The notes under the pieces are model-generated. The model was not told the DNA's origin, ran no database searches, and saw only the letters and a list, made by a program, of their open reading frames with translations. This document shows, in pieces, positions 16,726-25,000 of a stretch of 64,000 nt of DNA. The first letter of the stretch is position 1; the number at the start of each line of letters is the position of its first letter. A program made the translations under genes and the position numbers. The stretch comes from Pseudomonas sp. 8O. GTDB taxonomy: Bacteria; Pseudomonadota; Gammaproteobacteria; Pseudomonadales; Pseudomonadaceae. The DNA lies in NCBI RefSeq assembly GCF_902506495.1, contig NZ_LR733267.1, positions 372,001 to 436,000 of the forward strand, read 5' to 3'.

Positions 16726-17658
16726 TCAGCTCAACACCTCCAGATACCGCGACAGCGTTTCGCCTTCCGCAGCGAACCAGCGCTGCGCCTCGTCAGTACA
16801 AGGCGTGGCGAGTTCCGCCCGCCAGTCCGGCTCCAGCGTATCGATGATGAATGTCCGTACCACCGCACGGCCATCCGGGCGTTGCAGGTGCTGACAGACG
16901 CGCCCCGCGCCCGGCAGCTCGAAGCCTTCCAGCGAGACGCTCTGCCCCACCCGCGCCGGCACCGCGGACAGCGCCACCTGATACCGACCCTGCTGATCGG
17001 CGTAGGCCAGCGACGTCTCGACGTCGAACAGCGCAGCCAACGCCTCGCCATCCCCTTGCGCCAGCTCGGCTCGCTCGCGCAGTTGCAGGGCTGATTCGCC
17101 AAGATCCGCTCCCCGCCCCTGCACCCAACCAAGCCGGTCGCCACAGAGAATCAGGCCGCCACCGCGTTGCAGCACCTCGCCGCTTTCAGCGTCGCATTCC
17201 ACCAGCAGCCGCAGGCCGATCAACGGCCCGCTGCTGACCTGCAAACGCCAGTCCTCGACATAGGCGCCACTGGTGCCGAACTCGATCATGCAGTTGCCGA
17301 TGCGCTGCAACTGCGCCGGCTCCGGCCAGCGGTTGTGCAGTTGCAGGGACACGCCACCGTGCCAACTCAGATAGCCGTTCTCCCAGACGCTGTCGGCCGC
17401 CCAGCCTTCATGGTTGGCGAGCACGCGCAGCTCGGCGGCGTCGTAGTCCTGCCAAGCCCGCAGCGGCAGCGCGGGCTCGTTCGGCAGGCGCAAGTCGATG
17501 GTGAAGGTGCGGCTTTGCAGCCAATGCACCTGGGTCCGCTCGTCACTGCGGCCATCGGCAAAGCTGATGGTGCGACGGCGGAAGTGCCCGAGCATCCAGT
17601 GCGGTACGCCACCCTCGGCGCGCTGCGGGTAATGTGCCGCCAGTTCCAGCAGGTTCAT
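16726..17658 (-). CDS. Unrecognised protein, partner of the 2OG dioxygenase
   Basis: A 310-residue soluble protein I do not recognise. Its start ATG overlaps the dioxygenase stop (ATGA at 17655-17658), so the two form a translationally coupled pair. The frame remains open back to 17796 but that part overlaps the upstream gene. No signal peptide or membrane segment. It has many Trp and aromatic residues and a beta-rich look (FTIDLRLPNEPALPLRAWQD, SWHGGVSLQLHNRWPEP). The location inside the guanidine cluster suggests a role with guanidino compounds. Its 3' tail is duplicated downstream in the REP block. Confidence 0.75.
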   Translation of the reverse strand: MNLLELAAHYPQRAEGGVPHWMLGHFRRRTISFADGRSDERTQVHWLQSRTFTIDLRLPNEPALPLRAWQDYDAAELRVLANHEGWAADSVWENGYLSWHGGVSLQLHNRWPEPAQLQRIGNCMIEFGTSGAYVEDWRLQVSSGPLIGLRLLVECDAESGEVLQRGGGLILCGDRLGWVQGRGADLGESALQLRERAELAQGDGEALAALFDVETSLAYADQQGRYQVALSAVPARVGQSVSLEGFELPGAGRVCQHLQRPDGRAVVRTFIIDTLEPDWRAELATPCTDEAQRWFAAEGETLSRYLEVLS

Positions 17659-18680
17659 GCCCTCACCTCCCGGCAGGCCGCGCCGAAACTGGACAAGCCT
17701 GCCGCGCCATCCGGCAATTTCAGCGAGCCGTCCTCCAGGCGCTCGCGCAGGTAGCGGAAGGTCTGCGCGGTCTGCGCGAACAGGTGATCGCCACAACTCA
17801 CCGGCGCATACGCACGCTCACCACGGGCTGGCAGGCCGGCAATCGGCGCGATGCGCGTCGGGTAGTCGCAGGCGCAGAACAGCGGGAAGGCGAAACGCTC
17901 TTCGCTGACCTTGCGCACGCGGTGCGAGGTGGCGACGAAATGGCCGTTGCTGAGCACTTCGAGCATGTCGCCAATATTGATCACGAAGGCGTCCTCCAGC
18001 AGCGGCACGTCGATCCACTGCCCGTCGCCGTTGAGCACCTGCAAGCCTTCGGCGGTGGGTAGAAGAATGGTGAAGCACTCGTAGTCGGTGTGCGCGCCGA
18101 TACCGGGACGATCAGCCACCGGGTCGGGATCGAGCGGGTAATGGATCATGCGCAACTGGCTGGTGGGATGCCGGGTGATGCCGGCGAAGGTGTCCTCGCC
18201 CAGCCCCAGCGCCAGGGCGAAGCCACGAAACAGCATGTCGCCCAGCGCCAGCGCCGCCCGGTAATAAGCGCCCACCTCACGTTTGAAGTCCGTCGAGTCC
18301 GGCCACTGGGTCGGGCCCAGCAGCGGATAGACCTGCGCCGCCTCGGTGTAGTCGTAATTGACGTCGTAGGCTTCCTTGAGATCCTTGCTGCCGCCGACGA
18401 ACTGCTCCTCGCCTTCCGGCACGTAACCGCTGTGGTTGCTCGACTGGCCGATATAGAAGCGCATCTTCTCTTCCAGCGGGCGGGCGAAGAAACTGCGCGC
18501 CTGCTGGATCAGCCCGTCGCGCAGATCACGCGAAATGCCGTGCCCGGTGATCTGCAGAAAGCCGACCTCGCGAGCCGCGCGGCCCAGCTCATCGGCAACG
18601 CGCTGACGCTGGGCAGGGTCGTCGGCATACAGGCCGGCAACGTCGATAAGAGGAATGGAGGTGAAATGGGTATGCGCCAT
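17655..18680 (-). CDS. Isopenicillin-N-synthase-type 2-oxoglutarate/Fe(II) dioxygenase
   Basis: A 341-residue member of the IPNS/DIOX family. Visible: the N-terminal DIOX part (FLQITGHGISRDLRDGLIQQ), the iron ligands in HTDYECFTILLP (HxD) and in the later ATSHRVRKVSEERFAFPLFC (distal His and the R-x-S/F region for 2-oxoglutarate). The gene lies between two riboswitch-controlled transcription units but in the opposite direction, behind its own sigma-54-like promoter at 18783-18798. Inference: it may oxidise an alkylguanidine or guanidino acid to release guanidine; arginine- and homoarginine-hydroxylating members of this superfamily are known to produce guanidine. Substrate unproven. Confidence 0.85.
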   Translation of the reverse strand: MAHTHFTSIPLIDVAGLYADDPAQRQRVADELGRAAREVGFLQITGHGISRDLRDGLIQQARSFFARPLEEKMRFYIGQSSNHSGYVPEGEEQFVGGSKDLKEAYDVNYDYTEAAQVYPLLGPTQWPDSTDFKREVGAYYRAALALGDMLFRGFALALGLGEDTFAGITRHPTSQLRMIHYPLDPDPVADRPGIGAHTDYECFTILLPTAEGLQVLNGDGQWIDVPLLEDAFVINIGDMLEVLSNGHFVATSHRVRKVSEERFAFPLFCACDYPTRIAPIAGLPARGERAYAPVSCGDHLFAQTAQTFRYLRERLEDGSLKLPDGAAGLSSFGAACREVRA

Positions 18681-18782
18681 GGCAATCTCCCTTGAACAAG
18701 TGAGTTACCTGGTCGTCCAGACGAGCAGCGGGTCGGGTCGTCCCGAGGGCAGCAGCAAGGCCGTCCCTGCAGCAGGATCGAT

Positions 18783-18798
18783 AGCGATTTCCATGCCA
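18783..18798 (-). promoter_or_regulatory. Sigma-54-like promoter for the dioxygenase gene
   Basis: On the minus strand the sequence reads TGGCATGGAAATCGCT, differing from the promoter of riboswitch 1 (TGGCATGGCATTCGCT) at two spacer positions only. It lies about 100 bp upstream of the dioxygenase start, and no guanidine-I aptamer is seen between them. This is the fourth member of the TGGCAYG-N4-TCGCT set in the cluster. Confidence 0.55.
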
Positions 18799-18938
18799 CC
18801 GCCATAATGCCGCCAAGGCGCGATGCCACGGGCCGAATCGCCCCCGAACGGTGCAATGAACGCTACTCAGGCCCCATCAGGCAGCACGCAAACCGCAAGC
18901 CGCGTCGCCAGAGCGCCCAGCCACGGGCTTCGGCGAGC

Positions 18939-18954
18939 TGGCACGCTATTCGCT
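18939..18954 (+). promoter_or_regulatory. Sigma-54-like promoter for riboswitch 3
   Basis: TGGCACGCTATTCGCT, GG-to-GC distance 12, 72 bp before the riboswitch core. Predicted transcription start near 18966. The region from 18966 to the aptamer carries a CCGGGTTTTCCCGG hairpin and the block ATCGCGGCACCACAATTTGC, which recurs in the riboswitch 2 leader. A GGTGC half-site lies upstream at 18850. Confidence 0.6.
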
Positions 18955-19015
18955 ACTGCCTGAGTGTGCAGGTTTCAACCGGGTTTTCCCGGAATCGCGG
19001 CACCACAATTTGCGA

Positions 19016-19112
19016 AATGGATGACTAGGGTTCCGACTTGCCTGGCAAGTGCTGGTCCGAGAGTCATCGACCTCCAGTGAGGTTACACGGCGGGATAAAA
19101 GCCCGGGAGAAC
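19016..19112 (+). ncRNA. Guanidine-I (ykkC) riboswitch 3
   Basis: Conserved blocks CTAGGGTTCCG (19025), CTGGTCCGAGAG (19052), ACACGGCGGGATAAAAGCC (19085) and CGGGAGA are all present. The internal arm ACCTCCAG (19070-19077) is complementary over eight bases to CTGGAGGT at 19167-19174, the ribosome site of the binding-protein gene at 19180. A TTTCGAACGATTCGAAA hairpin sits between aptamer and ribosome site. No intrinsic terminator is visible, so translational control is the simpler reading. Confidence 0.94.
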
Positions 19113-19179
19113 GCGCCTTTCGAACGATTCGAAACGTGCCGCGACTCCTGCCCGTACTCAACAAGACTGGAGGTTCCAA

Positions 19180-20247
19180 ATGCGCAAGTACCGTCTGTTC
19201 TCCTTCGCCGCTGCCGGTCTGGCCGCGGTGCTCAGCTTCAGCGCTCACGCCGAGAAGAAAGACAGCTTCAGCGTCTGCTGGACGCTCTACGCCGGCTGGA
19301 TGCCCTGGGGCCATGCCAGCACCTCCGGCATCATCGACAAATGGGCGAAGAAATATGGCATCGACATCGATGTCGTGCAGCTCAACGACTACGTCGAATC
19401 CATCAACCAGTACAGCGTCGGCCAGTTCGACGGCTGCACCATGACCAACATGGACGCCCTGACCATCCCCGCCGCGGGTGGTGTGGACAGCACTGCGCTG
19501 ATCGTCGGCGATTACTCCAATGGCAACGACGGCCTTCTGATCAAGGGCGAGGGCAAGACCCTGGCCGACATCAAGGGCATGCAGGTCAACCTGGTGGAGC
19601 TGTCGGTCTCCCACTACTTCCTCGCCCGAGCGCTGGAGTCGGCAGGCATGAGCGAGCGCGACGTGACGGTGGTGAACACTTCCGACGCCGACATCATCGC
19701 TGCCTACACCACCCCCAGCGTGCAGGCTGCCGCCACCTGGAACCCGATGCTCGCCGAGATTGTCGCCCAGCCCGGCAGCACCCTGGTGTTCGACTCCTCG
19801 AAGATCCCCGGTGAAATCCTCGACATGATGGTGGTCAACACCCAGACCCTGAAGGACAACCCGGACTTCGGCAAAGCCCTGGTCGGCGCCTGGTTCGAGA
19901 TTATCGAACTGATGCAGTCCGGCACCCCGGAAGCCACCGAAGCCCTGACCGAAATGGCCAAGGCCTCCGGCACCGACCTGCCCGGCTACCAGGCGCAACT
20001 GGCGACCACCAAGCTGTTCTACACACCGAAGCAAACCCTGGACTTCGTCACCAGCCCGGCCCTGCCCGAGACCATGACCAAGGTCGCCAACTTCAGCTTC
20101 GAGCACGGCATCCTCGGCGAAGGTGCGCGCAGCGCCGACGCCATCGGCATGACCTTCGCGGGCGGCGTGACGACCGGCGACAGCGCCAACATCAAGCTGC
20201 GCTTCGACCCGAGCTACATACAGATGGCCGTCGACGGCAAGCTCTGA
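19180..20247 (+). CDS. Guanidine-system ABC substrate-binding protein 2
   Basis: A 355-residue periplasmic binding protein with signal peptide (AGLAAVLSFSAHAE), paralogous to the one at 13180: SVCWTLYAGWMPWGHASTSG and CTMTNMDALTIPAAGGVDST align with its counterparts. The ATG follows CTGGAGG at ideal spacing. It starts the transcript that carries the deiminase subunits and the carboxylase. Two binding proteins with one permease suggest different affinities or ligands, such as guanidine and a substituted guanidine. Confidence 0.88.
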   Translation: MRKYRLFSFAAAGLAAVLSFSAHAEKKDSFSVCWTLYAGWMPWGHASTSGIIDKWAKKYGIDIDVVQLNDYVESINQYSVGQFDGCTMTNMDALTIPAAGGVDSTALIVGDYSNGNDGLLIKGEGKTLADIKGMQVNLVELSVSHYFLARALESAGMSERDVTVVNTSDADIIAAYTTPSVQAAATWNPMLAEIVAQPGSTLVFDSSKIPGEILDMMVVNTQTLKDNPDFGKALVGAWFEIIELMQSGTPEATEALTEMAKASGTDLPGYQAQLATTKLFYTPKQTLDFVTSPALPETMTKVANFSFEHGILGEGARSADAIGMTFAGGVTTGDSANIKLRFDPSYIQMAVDGKL

Positions 20248-20254
20248 CGGGCAA

Positions 20255-20304
20255 CTCTAAAAACTACCTGCGTTGCCATCACTGCCTCGCCAACGTTTTT
20301 AGAG
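20255..20304 (+). terminator. Inverted repeat after binding protein 2
   Basis: CTCTAAAAAC at 20255-20264 and GTTTTTAGAG at 20295-20304 form a perfect 10-bp stem around a 30-base loop. It may attenuate transcription or protect the upstream mRNA so that binding protein is made in excess over the enzymes, a common pattern in transporter operons. No T-run beyond the stem. Confidence 0.5.
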
Positions 20305-20382
20305 CCGCCCTAAACCGTATCGCAACGATGATCAGGCGCCCCTGGCGGCGCCTGACGACCAGGCTTTGATCCCGAGGTACCC

Positions 20383-21111
20383 ATGACCACTGCCCTTACC
20401 CTGCGCCCGACTTTGTACGAAGAGACCGTACCTGGTGGCGGCCACACCTCCTTCATCCTCAAGCGTGGCCAGTTGCTGCGCATCACCGATATCGAAGGCG
20501 GCGCCAACGTCAGCATGCTGCTGTTCAACGCCACTGAGAAAAGCGAGCGCCTGAACCTGCCCGACACCCTCAAGTGCCAGCACACCGCCAAGCTCACCGC
20601 CGGCCACTGCCTGTACTCGGACATGGGCAAGGTGCTGGCGGCCATCACGGCCGATACCTGCGGCTGGCACGACAGCTTCGGCGGCGTACTGAATGCCGAT
20701 GAAGTGCTGGAGAAATACGGCCAGGGCCGCTACCAGGAACTGCGCAACGGCTTCTTCCGCAACGGCATGGACAACCTGCTGGTGGAAATGGGCAAGTGGG
20801 ACCTGAACCTGCTCGACCTGCTGATGAACCTCAACCTGTTCAGCCGCGTGGACGTCGATGCCGATGGTGCTTTCCGCTTCCAACCTGGCAACAGCACAGC
20901 CGGCGACTACATCGAGCTGTACGCGCCGATGGACTGCCTGGTGGTGCTCACCGCCCTGCAGCACCCGATGGACCCCAACCCGCAGTACGCGCCCAAACCG
21001 GTACAACTCCGCTTAAGCAAGGTCGACAGCGACGGCATCACCGTGCTCTGCCGCACCTCGCGCCCGGAGAACGGCCGGGGCTTCCACAACACCGAACGCC
21101 AGTACATTTGA
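20383..21111 (+). CDS. Urea-amidolyase-associated protein 1 (carboxyguanidine deiminase subunit)
   Basis: A 242-residue protein of the UAAP1 family: LKRGQLLRITDIEGGANVSM, KLTAGHCLYSDMGKVLAAIT and CGWHDSFGGVLN. Family knowledge: the two paralogous associated proteins form the CgdAB enzyme that deiminates carboxyguanidine to allophanate after guanidine carboxylase has acted. It is followed 10 bp later by its paralog (21122) and then the carboxylase. Conserved His and Cys in CGWHD parallel CGRHD in the partner and may bind metal. Which subunit is A or B is not assigned here. Confidence 0.88.
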   Translation: MTTALTLRPTLYEETVPGGGHTSFILKRGQLLRITDIEGGANVSMLLFNATEKSERLNLPDTLKCQHTAKLTAGHCLYSDMGKVLAAITADTCGWHDSFGGVLNADEVLEKYGQGRYQELRNGFFRNGMDNLLVEMGKWDLNLLDLLMNLNLFSRVDVDADGAFRFQPGNSTAGDYIELYAPMDCLVVLTALQHPMDPNPQYAPKPVQLRLSKVDSDGITVLCRTSRPENGRGFHNTERQYI

Positions 21112-21121
21112 GGATGCCGAC

Positions 21122-21757
21122 ATGAGCCTGACCGCAAGCAACCTGCATCCCGAAACCGCCAGCTTCCGCCATACCATCCCGGCGGGCGAACCCTACCTGT
21201 TCGAGGTCAAGGCCGGGCAGACCCTGCGCCTGCATGACCTCGAAGGCAACCAGGCGATCGACACCCTGTTCTTCGCCGCACGCAACCCACGTGAACGCTT
21301 CGACCCGCAGCGCACCCTGCGCAAGCAGAACAACGTCTACCTGACCACCGGTACGGTGCTCTACTCCAACCTCGGCAACCCGCTGCTGACCATCGTCGCC
21401 GACACCTGCGGTCGCCACGACACCCTCGGCGGCGCCTGCGCGCAGGAGAGCAACACCGTGCGCTACGCGCTGGACAAACGCTACATGCACAGCTGCCGCG
21501 ATAACTTCCTGCGTGCCAGCCTGCACGACGGCCGCCTGAGCAAGCGCGACATCGGCGCCAACATCAACTTCTTCATGAACGTGCCGGTAACGCCGGAGGG
21601 CGGCCTGACCTTCGAGGACGGCATCTCCGCGCCCGGCAAATACGTGGAGCTGCGCGCCGAGACCGATGTGATCGTGCTGATCTCCAACTGCCCACAACTG
21701 AACAACCCGTGCAACGGCTGGAACCCGACGCCCGCCGAAGTGCTGGTGTGGAACTGA
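21122..21757 (+). CDS. Urea-amidolyase-associated protein 2 (carboxyguanidine deiminase subunit)
   Basis: A 211-residue UAAP2-family protein: VKAGQTLRLHDLEGNQAIDT, LTTGTVLYSNLGNPLLTIVA and TCGRHDTLGGACAQ. It is a distant paralog of the preceding gene with the same core (K/VxGQxLR, D-LEG, CGxHD). Both are tightly spaced, in line with a heteromeric deiminase. The region after the stop is filled with REP elements before the carboxylase begins. Confidence 0.88.
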   Translation: MSLTASNLHPETASFRHTIPAGEPYLFEVKAGQTLRLHDLEGNQAIDTLFFAARNPRERFDPQRTLRKQNNVYLTTGTVLYSNLGNPLLTIVADTCGRHDTLGGACAQESNTVRYALDKRYMHSCRDNFLRASLHDGRLSKRDIGANINFFMNVPVTPEGGLTFEDGISAPGKYVELRAETDVIVLISNCPQLNNPCNGWNPTPAEVLVWN

Positions 21758-21759
21758 CG

Positions 21760-21885
21760 TAGGGCGGGTGAAACCCGCCAAGGCCCGGCGGGTTTCACCC
21801 GCCCTACGCTGAGCATTTCCCGTAGGAGCGGCTTCAGCCGCGATAACCCGTAGGGTGGATGTCGCTTTCTACATCCACCGGCTCA
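21760..21885. repeat. Three REP families in a row before the carboxylase
   Basis: In order: GTAGGGCGGGTGAAACCCGCC with its inverted partner ending at about 21808, a GTAGGAGCGGCTTCAGCCGCG unit, and GTAGGGTGGATG...ACATCCACC. They occupy much of the 253-bp gap. The remaining bases up to 22010 include the carboxylase ribosome region and nothing else recognised. Confidence 0.8.
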
Positions 21886-22010
21886 GCCGGTTCGCGGTTA
21901 AAGCCTCCTGCATAGGCAACACGCGCCACCCGAATTTTCTGCCACGGACGACCGTGGCACATGACGAATGACGGCGGGACGGCCCGCCATGACCTTCGAG
22001 GGTCACCCTG

Positions 22011-25000
22011 ATGTTTGAGAAACTGCTGATCGCCAACCGTGGCGCCATCGCCTGCCGCATCCTGCGCACCCTGCGTGAGCTGAACGTCGGCGGCGTCGCC
22101 GTGTACTCCGAAGCCGACGCCGCCAGCCTGCATATCCAGCATGCCGACGAGGCGTTTTCTCTCGGCGACGGCCCGGCCGCGCAGACCTACCTGGTGGTCG
22201 ACAAGATTCTCGCTGCCGCCAAAAGCAGCGGCGCTAAAGCCATCCACCCCGGCTATGGCTTTCTCTCCGAAAACGCTGCCTTCGCCGAAGCCTGCGAAGC
22301 CGCCGGCATCGCCTTCGTCGGCCCGACGCCCGAGCAACTGCGCGTGTTCGGCCTCAAGCACACTGCCCGCGCCCTGGCCAAGCAGCACGGCGTGCCGATG
22401 CTCGAAGGCACCGAGTTGCTGGAAAACCTCGACGCCGCACTCAAGGCCGGCGAACAGGTCGGCTACCCGGTGATGCTGAAAAGCACCGCCGGCGGTGGCG
22501 GCATCGGCATGCGTGTGTGCCGCTCGGCTGCCGAACTGAGCGAAGCCTTCGAGGCAGTCAAACGCCTGGGACAGAACAACTTCAGCGACAGCGGCGTGTT
22601 CATCGAGAAATACATCCAGCGCGCCCGCCACCTGGAAGTGCAAGTGTTCGGCGACGGCCAGGGCGAGGTGCTTGCCCTCGGCGTGCGCGACTGCTCGGTG
22701 CAGCGCCGCAACCAGAAGGTACTGGAAGAAACACCGGCACCGAACCTGCCAGCCGGCATGGCCGATGAGCTGTGCGCCGCGGCGATCAAGCTGGCCAAGG
22801 CCGTGAGTTACCGCAGCGCCGGTACCGTCGAATTCGTTTACGACGGCGAGGCCGAGCGCTTCTATTTCCTCGAAGTGAACACCCGTCTGCAGGTCGAGCA
22901 CGGCGTCACCGAACAGGTGTGGGGCGTCGACCTGGTGCGCTGGATGATCGAGCTGGCAGCCGGCGATCTGGCGCCGCTGAGCGAACTGGCCAAGGCGCTC
23001 GAACCATCCGGCCACGCCATCCAGGCGCGGCTGTACGCCGAAGACCCGGGTCGCGACTTTCAGCCCAGCCCCGGCTTGCTGACCGCCGTGCAGTTTCCGG
23101 AAGCCGATGGCAAGGCGCTGCGCATCGATACCTGGGTCGAAGCTGGCTGCGAGATTCCGCCCTACTTCGACCCGATGATCGCCAAGCTGATCACCTGGCA
23201 GCCAACCCGCGAACAGGCCAGTACGGCATTGGACAAAGCCCTTGGCGATTCCGTGCTGTACGGCGTGGAATGCAACCGCGACTACCTGCGCCAGATTCTC
23301 AGCGATGCGCCTTTCGCCAGTGGTCATCCCTGGACGCGCTGCCTGGAAAATCTCGTCTACCAGGCGACCACCTTCGAGGTGCTCAGCGCCGGTACCCAGA
23401 CCAGCGTGCAGGACTTCCCTGGGCGACTCGGCTACTGGGCGGTCGGCGTACCGCCATCAGGCCCGATGGACGACCGCGCCCTGCGCCTGGGCAACCGCCT
23501 GCTCGGTAACGACGAAGGCGCCGCCGCGCTGGAAATCACCATGAGCGGCCCGCTGCTGCGCTTCAACTGCGACGCCGTGATCGCCGTGACCGGCGCCGAG
23601 ATTCCACTGAGCATCGATGGCGTGGCACAACCGACGAACACCGCCCTGCTGATCGCAGCCGGCAGCACCCTGGCCCTCGGCACCCTCGGAGGCAGCGGTG
23701 CACGCAGCTACCTGAGCATCCGTGGCGGCATCCAGGTGCCGGACTACCTGGGCAGCAAAAGCACCTTCACCCTCGGCCAGTTCGGTGGCCACGGCGGCCG
23801 TGCCCTGCGTGCCGGCGACGTGCTGCACCTGCTGCCACTCACCAACCGCGAGGCCGGCGCGCAACTGCCCGCCGAACTCTGCCCGGCCCTGCCGGCCGTG
23901 CGCGAACTGCGGGTGATCTACGGCCCGCACGGCGCGCCGGAATACTTCACGCCCGGCTATGTCGACAGCTTCCTTGCCACCGACTGGGAAGTGCACTTCA
24001 ACTCCAGTCGCACCGGCGTGCGCCTGATCGGCCCGAAACCGGAATGGGTACGTGACAGCGGCGGCGAAGCCGGCCTGCACCCGTCCAACATCCACGACAA
24101 CCCCTACGCCATCGGCGCGGTGGACTTCACCGGTGACATGCCGGTGATCCTCGGCCCGGACGGCCCCAGCCTCGGCGGTTTCGTCTGCCTGGTGACCATC
24201 ATCGAGGCCGACCTGTGGCAGCTCGGCCAACTCAAAGCGGGTGACAAGGTGCGCTTCGTGCCGGTGGATATCGCCACCGCGCGGGAGTTGGCGCAGAACA
24301 ACGCACGCGAATACGCCGAACTCTGTAGGACCCCGCTTGCGGGCGATCAGCCACCAACGCGGATCGCTGGCAAGCCAGCTCCTACACAGCTGACCGCCCC
24401 CATCATCCTCGACCTTGGCGAAGCCGCGACGAACAGCCCCAGGATTGCATCCGGGCTACAAAGCCCCATCGTCCTCGACATCGGCGAAGCCGACACGCGC
24501 CTGGTCGCACGCCTGTCCGGCGACACCCACCTGCTGCTGGAAATCGGTGCGCCAGAACTCGACCTGGTGCTGCGCTTCCGTGGCCATGCGCTGATGCAAG
24601 CGCTTCAGGCCAAGCAGCTCGACGGCGTGATCGACCTGACGCCCGGCATTCGCTCGCTGCAGGTGCACTACCAACCGGAAACCCTGGCACTGCAGACGCT
24701 GCTCGACATCGTCGCCGGCGAGTGGGATGCCGTCTGCGCCGCACGCGACCTAAAGGTGCCGTCGCGTATCGTCCACCTGCCGCTGTCCTGGGACGATCCG
24801 GCTTGCCAGCTGGCCATCGACAAGTACATGACCACCGTGCGCAAGGACGCCCCCTGGTGCCCGAGCAACCTGGAGTTCATCCGTCGCATCAACGACCTGC
24901 CGAACCTAGACGAGGTGTACCGCACGGTGTTCGACGCCAGCTACCTGGTGATGGGGCTGGGTGACGTCTACCTCGGTGCGCCGGTGGCCACCCCGCTCGA

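Noticed and set aside
21834..23327. A 497-codon minus-strand frame over the carboxylase start
   Set aside because: Shadow of the biotin carboxylase domain; its beginning runs into REP sequence.
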